DNA of 64,000 nt from an uncultured Clostridia bacterium (GCA_947629575.1 CANREF010000001.1:124001-188000); one strand, 5' to 3'; positions 1-8,395 are shown, numbered from the stretch's first letter. The notes: a model not told the origin generated them from the sequence alone. Program-made: numbers and translations.

Positions 1-425
1 ACGATCGTCTTCCCCGAGAAGTCGTAATTTTCGAGGAACGTATAGATGATTTTGGGTGCTTCCCCCCACCAAATGGGGTAGCCGAGGAAAACGACGTCGT
101 AGTTTTCCATTCCCTCAACGCTCCCCGAAATTTCGGGACGGGCGTTGGGGTCGCGCTGCTCTCTCGTCGCGCGGGTGGTGCTGTCGCTGTAATTCAGATC
201 GGCGTCGGTGTAGGGGATTTCGGGCACGATCTCATAGAGCGTTCCGCCCGTAGCCGCGGCAATGTAGCCCGCCGCTTTTTCGGTATTTCCCGTCGCCGAA
301 AAGTACGCGACGAGGATTTTCGACGGATCGGCGTTTTCAAGCCTTCCTCTGTCGTCCCCTTCGCCGCAGGCCGAGAGGGGAAAGAACAGCAGACACAATG
401 ACAGAATGGTCAAAAACTTCTTCAT
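1..425 (-). CDS. Flavodoxin-like lipoprotein (partial, C-terminus beyond window)
   Basis: Only the first 141 residues are in the window. Residues 1-20 form a lipoprotein signal peptide: two Lys, a hydrophobic run, then the lipobox LSAC with Cys20 as the lipidated residue. After a short linker, residues 37-48 (ILVAYFSATGNT) are the FMN phosphate-binding loop of the flavodoxin fold, and GYPIWWGEAP later matches the second FMN loop of the flavodoxin_4-like family. It is therefore probably a membrane-anchored, extracytoplasmic flavodoxin. A GGAG ribosome site precedes the ATG at 423-425. It is the last visible gene of the minus-strand redox operon, 17 bases after its neighbour. Electron donor and acceptor cannot be told from sequence. 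Confidence 0.85.
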   Translation of the reverse strand, partial: MKKFLTILSLCLLFFPLSACGEGDDRGRLENADPSKILVAYFSATGNTEKAAGYIAAATGGTLYEIVPEIPYTDADLNYSDSTTRATREQRDPNARPEISGSVEGMENYDVVFLGYPIWWGEAPKIIYTFLENYDFSGKTI

Positions 426-442
426 TTTGCGCTCCGTTTGAT

Positions 443-982
443 TTATACAGATCTCCCCATTTCGTATGCCTCGCCCAGTTTCGGGTTTCCTTCTATGTCG
501 CCGACGTCGTTCACGCCGCCGCAGAAGACATGACCAAAAAGGGCCGCCTTTTCATAACACACCACCCAGCCGTCGAAGTTCGCGAGCGTTCTCTGTTCGG
601 CTTCTTCGCCGTCTTCCGCTGCCGCAAAGAGCAGATAGATCTGACGGAATTTATAGTCCGAAGAATACAGAGGGTTGCACCTGTCGAGCAGGGTTTTGAG
701 CTGCCCGCTTATCCCATAGTAGTAAACGGGCGTTGCGAATACCAATACGTCCGCATGGAGCATTTTTTCGCGGATACTGTCGGCGTCATCGGAAATGACG
801 CACCGTTTCGTCTTTTGGCATACAAGACACCCGCGGCAAAAACCGATCGTTTTGTCGTGCAGGGAAAGGAACTCCACTTCGTTTCCCGCCTCTTTTGCAC
901 CCTTATAAAATTCCTCGGCAAGCCTCGCCGAATTGCCCTTTGTTCTGTAACTTGACGATACGATCAAAACTTTTTTGTTCAT
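443..982 (-). CDS. NADPH-dependent FMN reductase / flavodoxin-family protein
   Basis: This 179-residue protein has the flavodoxin-like fold of the NADPH-dependent FMN reductase family. The N-terminus VLIVSSSYRTKGNSARLAEEF is the flavin phosphate loop, and TPVYYYGISGQLKTLLDR (about residues 83-100) is the second flavin-binding segment. A small cysteine cluster, CRGCLVCQKTKRC near residues 49-61, is like that of iron-sulfur flavoproteins and could bind a cluster or a metal, but spacing is not enough to decide. Start supported by GGAG seven bases upstream. It lies 9 bases after the monooxygenase-like gene in the MarR-headed operon. A role in reducing quinones, nitro-aromatics or other electrophiles is inferred from context. 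Confidence 0.85.
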   Translation of the reverse strand: MNKKVLIVSSSYRTKGNSARLAEEFYKGAKEAGNEVEFLSLHDKTIGFCRGCLVCQKTKRCVISDDADSIREKMLHADVLVFATPVYYYGISGQLKTLLDRCNPLYSSDYKFRQIYLLFAAAEDGEEAEQRTLANFDGWVVCYEKAALFGHVFCGGVNDVGDIEGNPKLGEAYEMGRSV

Positions 983-991
983 AAGGTCTCC

Positions 992-1282
992 TTAAACTTC
1001 CGTAAATTTTTGCACCCGCATTCTGAGGCGATACTTCTCGCGGAGGGCGGCGATCTCCTTCATCATCGGGCTTTTATGGTGGGAATTGAGGGCTTCCTCG
1101 TCTTCCCAAGCGTCTATGAGGAGAACGGCCTCTGGATCGTCCATGGGGAAGAAATACTCGTAGCGCAGGTTTCCCTTTTCGGCGCGAACTCTATCCACAA
1201 GCCCGCTCGCTCTCATTTCTTCGGCAAATTTTCTCGCGCTCCCGTCCGCGCCCGTATAGAGGATATTGACCGTAAATGCCAT
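992..1282 (-). CDS. Antibiotic biosynthesis monooxygenase (ABM) domain protein, putative quinol monooxygenase
   Basis: A 96-residue single-domain protein. It has the ferredoxin-like ABM pattern: an N-terminal strand (FTVNILYTGADG), a central strand RYEYFFPMDDPEAVLLIDAWEDEEAL and the helix carrying HHKSPMM, which matches the conserved H(h)xSxxxx segment of YgiN/quinol monooxygenase-like proteins. Such proteins work as dimers on quinols or small aromatics without cofactors. It is between a CMD/cupin gene and a flavin reductase gene, 13 and 9 bases away, so it belongs to the same transcript. The combination suggests handling of quinone-type compounds; the substrate is unknown. Confidence 0.75.
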   Translation of the reverse strand: MAFTVNILYTGADGSARKFAEEMRASGLVDRVRAEKGNLRYEYFFPMDDPEAVLLIDAWEDEEALNSHHKSPMMKEIAALREKYRLRMRVQKFTEV

Positions 1283-1295
1283 ACCGTGTTCCGTT

Positions 1296-2048
1296 TTACG
1301 ACAATTTGCCGTATTCTTCTTCGCTCACGGGCTCTAACCATTCGTTGGAACTGTTTTCGCCCGGAACTTCTATCGCAAGGTGGGAAAACCAGCTGTCCTT
1401 ACTTGCGCCGTGCCAGTGCTTCACGCCCGCGGGAATGTTGATGCAGTCGCCCGGTTTCATTTCGACGGCTTCCTTGCCCCACTCTTGATACCAACCTCTG
1501 CCCGCCACGCAGATGAGGATCTGTCCGCCTCCCTTTTCCGCATGGTGGATGTGCCAATTATTTCGGCAGGAAGGCTCGAACGTGACGTTGAAAATGCCGA
1601 CCTGTTCTTTGGAGACGGGGGCAAGGTAGCTCCTTCCGCTGAAGTATTGCTTGAAACCGTCGTTGGGCGCGCCGATGGGGAACACCATCTCGCTCGCGTG
1701 CGCCGCCATCGCGGTGTAAGCCGTTTCGTCCGCCCAAACTTCCTTTGCCATGTTGAACACCGCCCACGCCTTGGGCCAGCCCGCGTAAAAGCCGACGTGC
1801 GTGATCGCGGCGGCGATCTCCTTCTTCGTGACGCCCGCTTTCTTGGCGTTCTCGAGGTGATATTTGAGCGAACTGTCTGTAATTCCCGAAGCCATGAGCG
1901 CGACGACGGTGATCATGCACCGCGTCTTGTGGTCGATGTCCCGATTGTTCCAATTCTCGCCGAAGAGGATATCGTCGTTATAGTGCGCGAAGTCGGGGGC
2001 GAACTCGCCGAGCGACTTTCTTCCCGCATCCTGTGTGATCTTTTCCAT
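1296..2048 (-). CDS. Carboxymuconolactone decarboxylase-like / cupin fusion protein
   Basis: The 250-residue product joins two domains. Residues about 15-125 match the carboxymuconolactone decarboxylase (CMD/AhpD-like) family (RCMITVVALMASG, then HLENAKKAGVTKKEIAAAITH and YAGWPKAW). The AhpD CxxC pair is absent, so it is the gamma-CMD type rather than a peroxidase. Residues about 150-235 are a cupin_2 barrel with the metal motif HIHHAEKGG and a second motif PAGVKHWHG. CMD-cupin fusions occur in other Bacillota and Bacteroidota, usually near oxidoreductases. RBS AAGGAGAC lies before the ATG. Neighbours on both sides are redox genes of the same operon. Reaction unknown. Confidence 0.85.
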   Translation of the reverse strand: MEKITQDAGRKSLGEFAPDFAHYNDDILFGENWNNRDIDHKTRCMITVVALMASGITDSSLKYHLENAKKAGVTKKEIAAAITHVGFYAGWPKAWAVFNMAKEVWADETAYTAMAAHASEMVFPIGAPNDGFKQYFSGRSYLAPVSKEQVGIFNVTFEPSCRNNWHIHHAEKGGGQILICVAGRGWYQEWGKEAVEMKPGDCINIPAGVKHWHGASKDSWFSHLAIEVPGENSSNEWLEPVSEEEYGKLS

Positions 2049-2063
2049 ACCATGTCTCCTTTT

Positions 2064-2627
2064 TTATTGATTTTCAAGGCTCTTGCCGAGCGCATAGGCC
2101 TGAGCCATGTAGCGGGAACGGGCCGTCATATCGGGCGTTCCGCACCCTTTGCCGAGGATCATTCCCATATCCTTGAAATTCAGATACCGCACGAGGGTTT
2201 TATAGTGCGCTTCGAGCGCTTCAAACGTCCAACTATCCGCGTTCCAAGCGACGGAGATGAGCGCCGACTTCATGTGTTTGCGCTGAATTTCGCCGTTGAA
2301 CGCGCAGAAGCGGTCGATGACCGTCTTGAGCTGCGCGCTCATTCCGTAGTAGTAAAGGGGCGTGACGAATACCGCCATATCCGCGCCGAGGATCTCCGCT
2401 TTGATCCCGCTTTTTGCGCCGTTTTCCGACCCCATGTCGTCTTTTTGCGCACACGGACCGCCGTATCCGCAACGGACACACCCCGAACACGTGCGGACAT
2501 TCGCCCGCGCCGTATCGATGACGGAGACGCTGTTTCCCGCCTCCGTTGCCCCCTTGATGAACTGCTCGGCAAGCATATTGGACGAGCCGTGCTTTTGCGG
2601 GCTGCCCGTGAGTACGACGATCTTCAT
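2064..2627 (-). CDS. Flavodoxin-family NAD(P)H-dependent oxidoreductase
   Basis: The protein has 187 residues if it starts at the ATG at 2625-2627. This start overlaps the upstream stop as ATGA, and a longer in-frame extension only reads through the neighbouring gene. N-terminal IVVLTGSPQKHGSSNMLAEQF is the flavin loop of the iron-sulfur flavoprotein/NADPH-dependent FMN reductase family. CSGCVRCGYGGPC around residues 46-58 is a cysteine cluster of that family, and TPLYYYGMSAQLKTVIDR follows. It is a paralogue of the protein at 443-982. Translational coupling to the upstream flavodoxin suggests the two work together. Confidence 0.85.
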   Translation of the reverse strand: MKIVVLTGSPQKHGSSNMLAEQFIKGATEAGNSVSVIDTARANVRTCSGCVRCGYGGPCAQKDDMGSENGAKSGIKAEILGADMAVFVTPLYYYGMSAQLKTVIDRFCAFNGEIQRKHMKSALISVAWNADSWTFEALEAHYKTLVRYLNFKDMGMILGKGCGTPDMTARSRYMAQAYALGKSLENQ

Positions 2628-3103
2628 AAATTCAGGCTCTCCACCCAGGCTCTGAGCGAACTTTCGCTCGCGCCGTTCAAGAGTTTTCCGCCCCTCCAAA
2701 CGGCGTTTGGGGCACACGGACGAAGCGCGCTCTCCGTTTTCCCAAGTCCGCTCCCGCCGCTCGTCGCAAAGAGGACGATCTGTTTGCCCGAGAAGTCGTG
2801 GGCTTCGAGGAAGGTCTTGATGATCGTGGGCGCGGTGTACCACCAGACGGGGAAGCCGAGGAATACGGCGTCGTAGTCCGAAAGATTTTGGGGACCGCTC
2901 TTGATCTCGGGGCGGGAAAAAGGGTCGTTCATCTCCAAAGATGAGCGGCTCTTTTTGTTCGTCCAATCGAGGTCTGCCGCCGTGTAGGGGACTTTCGGCT
3001 CGATCTCAAAGAGGTCGGCATTTGCAGCTTTTGCAAGCAGAGCCGCAGCCCGTTTCGTCACACCGCCTGCCGAAAAATACGCCACTAAGATCTTTTTCAT
3101 CAT
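2624..3103 (-). CDS. Flavodoxin
   Basis: A 159-residue soluble flavodoxin. KILVAYFSAGGVTKRAA is the FMN phosphate loop, FLGFPVWWYTAPTIIKTFLE the second FMN segment, and VLFATSGGSGLGKT the third. It resembles the lipoprotein at the left edge but has no signal peptide, so it is cytoplasmic. The start overlaps the end of the marR gene by four bases (stop/start coupling) and the end overlaps the next gene by four bases. It could supply electrons to the FMN reductase-like proteins of the operon; this is inference from position. Confidence 0.88.
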   Translation of the reverse strand: MMKKILVAYFSAGGVTKRAAALLAKAANADLFEIEPKVPYTAADLDWTNKKSRSSLEMNDPFSRPEIKSGPQNLSDYDAVFLGFPVWWYTAPTIIKTFLEAHDFSGKQIVLFATSGGSGLGKTESALRPCAPNAVWRGGKLLNGASESSLRAWVESLNL

Positions 3104-3537
3104 TTATCTCCTTTTGCGGCGATCTTCTGCATCTTCGCCGCCAATTCCTGCAATGAAGCGAGCAGCTCTTCGGGGTTTTCTATCTGAGAATAGATTTCCC
3201 GCTCCCTTTGGTAGAGGTCGGAGAGGATCCCGTCCGCATATTCCTTGCCGCTTGGAGTGAGGGATACGAGCAGTTCCCGCCGCTCCCCCTTGATCTGAGA
3301 AAGGGCGATATAGTTCTTGCTCTCCAAATCTTTGATAATGGTGTTCGCCGTGCTCCGCGGGATCGCCCAGTCATCGCAGATCTGCTTTTGGCTGTGCCGC
3401 TTCCCGTCGTTCAAGGCATACAAGATCCAAAGAAGGTTGGGCGAGCCGAGCTTGCAGCCCTTCCCGTAATCCTCATACACGCCGTCGATCCCGTAAACGA
3501 GCTTTCCGAGCCTGTAAAAAAAGATGCGTTCGTCCAT
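3100..3537 (-). CDS. MarR-family transcriptional regulator
   Basis: A 145-residue winged-helix protein. The region SQKQICDDWAIPRSTANTIIKDLESKNYIALSQ (about residues 53-85) is the helix-turn-helix plus start of the wing, followed by RRELLVSLTPSGKEY typical of MarR wings. N- and C-terminal helices would form the dimer interface. It is the first gene of the minus-strand redox operon and its stop overlaps the next start, so it probably controls its own operon, as MarR-type sensors of quinones or phenolics do (for example YodB/MhqR-like systems). Candidate operator repeats sit around its promoter at 3560-3599. No Cys-based sensor can be assigned with confidence; the ligand is unknown. Confidence 0.88.
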   Translation of the reverse strand: MDERIFFYRLGKLVYGIDGVYEDYGKGCKLGSPNLLWILYALNDGKRHSQKQICDDWAIPRSTANTIIKDLESKNYIALSQIKGERRELLVSLTPSGKEYADGILSDLYQREREIYSQIENPEELLASLQELAAKMQKIAAKGDK

Positions 3538-3559
3538 AAGTTTATCCGTGAAATTCTAT

Positions 3560-3599
3560 TTCGTATTTTAATTATAATCCGAGTTCGTATTTCTGTCAA
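3560..3599 (-). promoter_or_regulatory. Promoter and repeat operator of the marR redox operon
   Basis: On the minus strand TTGACA (3594-3599) and TATAAT (3571-3576) are separated by exactly 17 bases, a consensus sigma-A promoter. The nonamer AAATACGAA (minus sense) occurs twice, at 3584-3592 inside the spacer and at 3560-3568 just downstream of the -10, 24 bases apart. An arm pair GAAAT/ATTTC lies at 3550-3562. Position fits repression by the MarR protein encoded immediately downstream; binding is inferred. Confidence 0.75.
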
Positions 3600-3632
3600 G
3601 CGTTTTTCCGAAAAAAGCGGCGAAAAATTTTC

Positions 3633-4622
3633 TCAGTCTTGCATGGCGCGTCTGAAGAATTCCTCGATCTTGTCAAAGGGAATGACGTCTAAGCGGTCGT
3701 AGAGGTCGGTATGCACGGCGTTCGGGATAATGAGAAGTTCCTTGTTTGCCGCGTAGTTGCTGTCCTTTGTCATCGCAGCGTAAGCGTCTTTCGAGAAATA
3801 GCAGGAGTGGGCTTTTTCTCCGTGAATGATAAGTACCGCGCTCCTTATCTCATTGCTATAAGCCAAAATGGGCATATTCATGAAGGAGAGCGAGGAAGTT
3901 TTGTTCCAGCCGCCGTTACTGTTCAAGCTGCGGGCATGATAGCCGCGCTTGGTCTTATAGTAGTCATAATAATCCTTTACGAAGAACGGCGCGTCGTCGG
4001 GAAGGGGATCTACCACCCCGCCGCCGAGTTCGTAACTTCCGTTTTTGTAATCGGCGGTGCGCTGTTCGTTGAGGGCTTTTTTCGTTTCAAAGCGCGCTTC
4101 CTCGCTGTCCGCCGCGTCAAAGTAGCCCTTGGCGTTCACCCGCGTCATGTCATACATGGTGGAAGCGACCGTCGCCTTGATCCGCGTATCCATTGCGGCG
4201 GCGTTGAGCGCCATTCCGCCCCAGCCGCAGATGCCCAAGATGCCGATCTTGTCCGCGTCCACGTCCTCTCGGCAAGAGAGGAAGTCCACCGCAGCCGAGA
4301 AGTCCTCGGTATTGATGTCGGGCGAGGCGACATAGCGGGGAAGCCCGCCGCTCTCGCCCGTAAACGAGGGATCGAATGCAATCGCAAGGAAGCCGCGCTT
4401 TGCAAGTTCCTGAGCATACAGCCCCGAACTCTGTTCCTTGACTGCTCCGAACGGTCCGCAAACGGCGATCGCGGGAAGTTTTCCCTTTGCTCCCTTCGGC
4501 TGATACACGTCGCAGGCAAGCGTGATGCCGTAACGGTTATGAAACGTCGCCTTGCTATGTTCTACCTGTTCGCTCTTGGGAAATACTTTGTCCCACCCTT
4601 TCGTCAATTTCAATTCTTCCAT
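3633..4622 (-). CDS. Alpha/beta hydrolase, dienelactone hydrolase-like (YcjY-type)
   Basis: A 329-residue cytoplasmic alpha/beta hydrolase. The nucleophile elbow near residue 150 reads GICGWGG, with Cys in the place of the usual Ser, as in dienelactone hydrolases. The acid is probably in the strand SAVLIIHGEKAHS and the His is in IPNAVHTDLYDR near residue 305. The family (YcjY-like, DUF1100/DLH-type) is usually annotated only as hydrolase; the substrate is unknown. It follows the acetyltransferase gene by six bases and shares its promoter. It ends 34 bases before the divergently placed marR promoter region, so it is not part of the MarR operon although both run on the minus strand. Confidence 0.85.
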   Translation of the reverse strand: MEELKLTKGWDKVFPKSEQVEHSKATFHNRYGITLACDVYQPKGAKGKLPAIAVCGPFGAVKEQSSGLYAQELAKRGFLAIAFDPSFTGESGGLPRYVASPDINTEDFSAAVDFLSCREDVDADKIGILGICGWGGMALNAAAMDTRIKATVASTMYDMTRVNAKGYFDAADSEEARFETKKALNEQRTADYKNGSYELGGGVVDPLPDDAPFFVKDYYDYYKTKRGYHARSLNSNGGWNKTSSLSFMNMPILAYSNEIRSAVLIIHGEKAHSCYFSKDAYAAMTKDSNYAANKELLIIPNAVHTDLYDRLDVIPFDKIEEFFRRAMQD

Positions 4623-4628
4623 GATTTT

Positions 4629-5198
4629 TTACTCCTTGATTCTTTTTATAATTTTTGCTGGAACGCCCGCTACAACGGCATTTTCGGGAACATCCTTTGT
4701 GACGACTGCACCCGCGCCGACGACAGCTCCGTCGCCGATCGTTACCCCCGGCAGGATCGTGGCATGTGCGCCGATCCAGACTTTGTTTCCGATCTTCACG
4801 GGTGCGGGAAACATATTGCCGCGCCTTTCGGGATCGAGATCGTGATTTAAGGTCGCGATCACCACCTGCTGCCCGATGAGGCAATCATCACCGATCTCTA
4901 TCCCGCCTTGATCTTGAAAGCAACAGCCCGAATTGAGAAAGACGCGCTTGCCGATCGAGATGTTCAGCCCATAGTCGGTGGAAAAGGGCGGGAACAATCC
5001 GAACGTCTCGTCGGATTCCTGCCCGATGAGTTCGAAAAAGAGCCGTCTGAGTTCTTCGGGCTCATGATACGTTCCGTTGATCTTTGCCGTATACGTCAGC
5101 GCGCGTTGCGACATTTCGTGCATATAAAGGTGCATCTCGGAACCCGCTTCGATGTACGCTCGCTTGGTTACGGCTTCTTTGAATTGTTTTTTGTCCAT
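4629..5198 (-). CDS. Sugar O-acetyltransferase (LbH hexapeptide family)
   Basis: A 189-residue left-handed beta-helix acetyltransferase of the maltose/galactoside O-acetyltransferase group. The N-terminal helical segment is followed by hexapeptide repeats ([73 protein letters not shown]). The catalytic His lies in [13 protein letters not shown]. It uses acetyl-CoA on sugar-type hydroxyls; the acceptor is unknown. It is first of a two-gene transcript with the hydrolase. The -10 box ends only six bases before the ATG, so the mRNA appears leaderless. The next Met (residue 22) has no ribosome site either. Confidence 0.88.
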   Translation of the reverse strand: MDKKQFKEAVTKRAYIEAGSEMHLYMHEMSQRALTYTAKINGTYHEPEELRRLFFELIGQESDETFGLFPPFSTDYGLNISIGKRVFLNSGCCFQDQGGIEIGDDCLIGQQVVIATLNHDLDPERRGNMFPAPVKIGNKVWIGAHATILPGVTIGDGAVVGAGAVVTKDVPENAVVAGVPAKIIKRIKE

Positions 5199-5204
5199 GC
5201 CACT

Positions 5205-5233
5205 ATTATAAAGCGGAAGCTGTGCAATGTCAA
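5205..5233 (-). promoter_or_regulatory. Promoter of the acetyltransferase-hydrolase pair (leaderless start)
   Basis: On the minus strand TTGACA (5228-5233), a 17-base spacer and TATAAT (5205-5210). The start codon is at 5196-5198, six bases after the -10 box. A start site about seven bases after the -10 would fall on or beside the A of the ATG. Confidence 0.8.
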
Positions 5234-5321
5234 ATTATAATTTTGGTGCGCCGCATGGAAGGTGCTCAGACGTTCCGTGCAGAATTTTCACCCAAAAGTC
5301 ACGTACAATCCCTTCTGGAAC

Positions 5322-5350
5322 TTGACATCTTGCCATGAAAAGTATATCAT
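5322..5350 (+). promoter_or_regulatory. Promoter of the amino-acid ABC importer
   Basis: TTGACA at 5322-5327, 17-base spacer, TATCAT at 5345-5350, then about 72 bases of leader to the ATG at 5423. No riboswitch or attenuator structure was recognised in the leader. Confidence 0.75.
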
Positions 5351-5422
5351 ATTTTTTGTAATATGCGCCTTGCGGCGTCGCGCCGTCCTTCGGTTGAGAC
5401 GCTTTGGGCGCAGGAGAAGAAA

Positions 5423-6970
5423 ATGCAAACAGTCAAGAAATTTTTATGCACCGTCCTCGCTCTGCTGTCCATCCTTGTGTGCTTTGCGGGATGTTCAAGC
5501 GAGGAGACGGGGATCGGAAAGACTGCCGAGGAAGTGGAACTTTCCGACTTCGAACACGCTAAATTGGGCGTGGTTACGGGGTCGCTGTTCGGCGGCTATT
5601 CCCGCGAGCAGTTTCCCGACGCCTCTATCAGCGAATTCCAAAATTTTTCGGACGTTTTGGCGGCGCTCAAGCTGGGGAAGGTGGACGGCACTATGCTCGA
5701 CCGCCCCAACTTCAATTCGGTCAAACGCACCGAGCGCGATCTTTTCTGTATCCCCGTACCCGCATATTCGGTGGAGATCGGGTTCGGATTCCAGAAGAAA
5801 GAAGGAAACGAGCTGCAGATGCAGATGAACGACTTTCTCAAAGAGCTCGAAAAGAGCGGAAAGCGCGATGAACTGCTCGAAAAGTGGTACGGCGAGGAAG
5901 AGCCGAATGCCTCCGTGCCCCTCGGGGAGCTCGAAGATAACACAAAGCCGCTCAAAGTTTCCATCGACACGACGCGCAAACCCTTCGTCTACCGATATAA
6001 CAACGAGCCCGTCGGGTTCGAGATCGAGGTGCTGTATCTCTTCTGCGAAGAATACGATTACAAGATCACAGTAGATTCGATAGATGACGTCTCCTTTGCG
6101 TCGGGGCTTGCGGGGCTTGCAACGGGAAAGTACGATCTCGTCTGCGGCGGGCTGTACATGACCTCCGAGCGCAAGGAGAGCGTCGGTTTCAGCGACCCCT
6201 ATATGAACGCGGACGTCGTGATGGCGTTCGTCATCGATGGCGGCGGAGAGGGATTCTGGAGTTCCGTCGGCGAGAGCTTCCAAAAGACCTTTGTCCGTGA
6301 GGGGCGCTGGAAGATGATTTTAGAAGGAATTGCGACCACCCTCCTCATCAGCGTCAGCGCCGTGCTCGGCGGTACGGTGCTCGGATTTTTGCTCTATCTC
6401 GCGGCACGGTCCAAATTCAAAGCGCTTTCCGCCTTCGCGCGCGGCTTTGCCAAGGTATATTCCAAGATCATCACGGGCACGCCCACCCTCGTCGTCTTAA
6501 TGCTTCTCTTCTATGTCGTGTTTGGGAAGACGGACTTGAGCGGCGTGATCGTGGCGATCATCGGCTTTATTCTCACCTTCGGCTCTTTCGTCTATACCCA
6601 GCTCAAACTCACGGTGGAGGGGGTGGACAAAGGGCAGACGGAAGCGGCGTATGCGCTCGGCTACGGCCGCAGCCGCACCTTCTTCCGCATCATTTTACCG
6701 CAGGCGATGAAGATGTTCCTTCCCGCCTATTCCGCGGAGATCGTGGGGCTTGTCAAGGCGACCTCCGTTGTGGGATATATTGCGGTAAACGACCTCACGA
6801 AGGTGGGGGACATCATACGGAGCAATACTTACGAGGCATTCTTCCCCCTCATTGCCGTGGCGGTCATTTATTTCTTGATCACCTGCGGGATCTCCGCCCT
6901 GCTCGATCTTGTGCGGCGCAGAACGGATGCAAGAAGAAAAAAGCGCAAAAATCTTTCGGAAGAGGTATGA
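5423..6970 (+). CDS. Amino-acid ABC transporter, substrate-binding/permease fusion protein
   Basis: A 515-residue protein. The start at 5423 has AGGAG at 5412-5416; the in-frame extension upstream lies in the leader. Residues 1-25 are a lipoprotein-like signal ending LVCFAGC. Two binding-protein segments follow in unusual order: residues about 40-150 match the second lobe of family-3 solute-binding proteins ([27 protein letters not shown], ending ELLEKWYG). Residues about 170-275 match the first lobe ([50 protein letters not shown]). Residues about 300-500 are a HisM/GlnP-type permease with the coupling segment [22 protein letters not shown]. It forms an importer with the ATPase encoded one base downstream. 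Substrate probably a polar amino acid. Confidence 0.88.
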   Translation: MQTVKKFLCTVLALLSILVCFAGCSSEETGIGKTAEEVELSDFEHAKLGVVTGSLFGGYSREQFPDASISEFQNFSDVLAALKLGKVDGTMLDRPNFNSVKRTERDLFCIPVPAYSVEIGFGFQKKEGNELQMQMNDFLKELEKSGKRDELLEKWYGEEEPNASVPLGELEDNTKPLKVSIDTTRKPFVYRYNNEPVGFEIEVLYLFCEEYDYKITVDSIDDVSFASGLAGLATGKYDLVCGGLYMTSERKESVGFSDPYMNADVVMAFVIDGGGEGFWSSVGESFQKTFVREGRWKMILEGIATTLLISVSAVLGGTVLGFLLYLAARSKFKALSAFARGFAKVYSKIITGTPTLVVLMLLFYVVFGKTDLSGVIVAIIGFILTFGSFVYTQLKLTVEGVDKGQTEAAYALGYGRSRTFFRIILPQAMKMFLPAYSAEIVGLVKATSVVGYIAVNDLTKVGDIIRSNTYEAFFPLIAVAVIYFLITCGISALLDLVRRRTDARRKKRKNLSEEV

Positions 6971-6971
6971 G

Positions 6972-8060
6972 ATGATCCGTATCGAACATTTGAGAAAGGA
7001 ATATCCCAATGTCACCCCGCTGGAAGACGTCTCCGTCACCATTGAACGGGGAGACGTGATCTCCGTCATCGGTCCTTCGGGCACGGGGAAGTCCACCTTC
7101 ATCCGCTGCATCAACCGATTGGAGACGCCCACCTCGGGGGAAATTTGGGTGGACGATGAGTGCATTACGGACAAGAAGTGCGACATCTGTAAAGTGCGGC
7201 GGAAAATGGGCATGGTGTTTCAATCCTTCAACCTTTTCCCCCACATGACCGTGATCGAGAACATCATGGCGGCGCCCATGGACCTCAAAAAAACTCCCAA
7301 AAAAGAGGCTTACGAAGAGGGGATGCGCCTTCTTCGCGCCGTGGGGCTTGCGGACAAGGCGAACAACTTTCCCGACGAGCTCTCGGGCGGACAAAAACAG
7401 CGGGTAGCGATCGCCAGAACGCTCGCCATGAAGCCCGAGATCATTCTCTTCGACGAGCCGACGTCCGCGCTCGACCCCACCATGGTGGGGGAGGTGCAGG
7501 CGGTCATCCGCGATCTTGCGCGGCAGGGGCTCACCATGATGATCGTCACCCACGAGATGCGCTTTGCGAGGGAAATCGCCAACCGCGTGTTCTATATGGA
7601 CGAGGGCGGCATCTACGAAGAGGGCACTCCCGAGGAGATCTTCGACCACCCCAAGCGGGAAAAGACCATCCGCTTTATCAAACACATCAAAGTGTTCGAG
7701 CGTTTGATCGAATCCAAAAATTTCGACTTTATCGGCTTTAACACGGCGCTCGAGGAATTCTGCAGAAAAAATCAAACGCCGCAGAAGACGATCTACCGCG
7801 CGCAGTCGGTGTTTGAAGAGCTCTGTGTGCAGATTTTGCTCCCCGTGCTCGGCGACAGCTTCCGCCTGCAAGTCTCCTTTGAGTATTCGCAGGACGGGGA
7901 GATCGCCACCATGCTTTTCAAATACGACGGCGCTCCCTTCGATCCCAATACTTCCGAAAATGTGCTCTCGCTGAAGCTCATAAAAAATGCGGCGGAGAGC
8001 GTCGCCTATGAATATGCGGGCGAAGAGGAGGGAAACCTCGTCACCGTGAAGATAAAATAA
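6972..8060 (+). CDS. Amino-acid ABC transporter ATP-binding protein with extra C-terminal domain
   Basis: A 362-residue protein. The start at 6972 lies one base after the permease stop. Residues 1-245 are a complete GlnQ/HisP-type ATPase: Walker A GPSGTGKS (34-41), Q-loop [10 protein letters not shown], signature LSGGQKQR (about 137-144), Walker [13 protein letters not shown] and H-loop VTHEM. The usual protein ends there. Here about 115 residues follow, including [26 protein letters not shown] and a closing VTVKIK. This pattern resembles the N-to-G2 part of the GHKL/anti-sigma HATPase fold, but the Asn of the N-box is not evident, so it is probably not a kinase. It may be a regulatory domain; this is inference. 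Confidence 0.9.
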   Translation: MIRIEHLRKEYPNVTPLEDVSVTIERGDVISVIGPSGTGKSTFIRCINRLETPTSGEIWVDDECITDKKCDICKVRRKMGMVFQSFNLFPHMTVIENIMAAPMDLKKTPKKEAYEEGMRLLRAVGLADKANNFPDELSGGQKQRVAIARTLAMKPEIILFDEPTSALDPTMVGEVQAVIRDLARQGLTMMIVTHEMRFAREIANRVFYMDEGGIYEEGTPEEIFDHPKREKTIRFIKHIKVFERLIESKNFDFIGFNTALEEFCRKNQTPQKTIYRAQSVFEELCVQILLPVLGDSFRLQVSFEYSQDGEIATMLFKYDGAPFDPNTSENVLSLKLIKNAAESVAYEYAGEEEGNLVTVKIK

Positions 8061-8395
8061 GCGCGGACAAAGCGTCCCCGCGAGGATTCCGCCGAGCCTC
8101 TTTTCCACTTGCTGCCCCTTGAGGGGAAGTGGGCGAACGCAGTGAGCCAAAGGGGTTTGCAAGCTCTCGGGGAATTAAAACTGCGCGGTGGGACACCACA
8201 AAGAGGGCTTAAGGCTTCTCCCTTTGTCATTCCGAGCGCAGTCGAGGAATCTCTGCCTCATTATAAAGTAAGATTTCTCCGCTCCACTCGCTGCCCCTTG
8301 AGGGGAAGTGGGCGAACGCAGTGAGCCAAAGGGGTTTGCAAGCTCTCGGGAAAACCCGTCGCTCGACAGGAGGGGTACATTCTTTGATAAAAATA
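8061..8395. repeat. Intergenic mosaic with two 61-bp direct repeats
   Basis: No gene is seen between the ATPase stop and the rpsR terminator. Two 61-base copies, 8111-8171 and 8290-8350, are identical by eye, 179 bases apart. Each carries CCCCTTGAGGGG and AACGCAGTGAGCC, modules seen again at about 61.5 kb. Between them lies a GTCGAGGAATCTC-type module also found at 20.1 and 49.4 kb. Confidence 0.8.
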
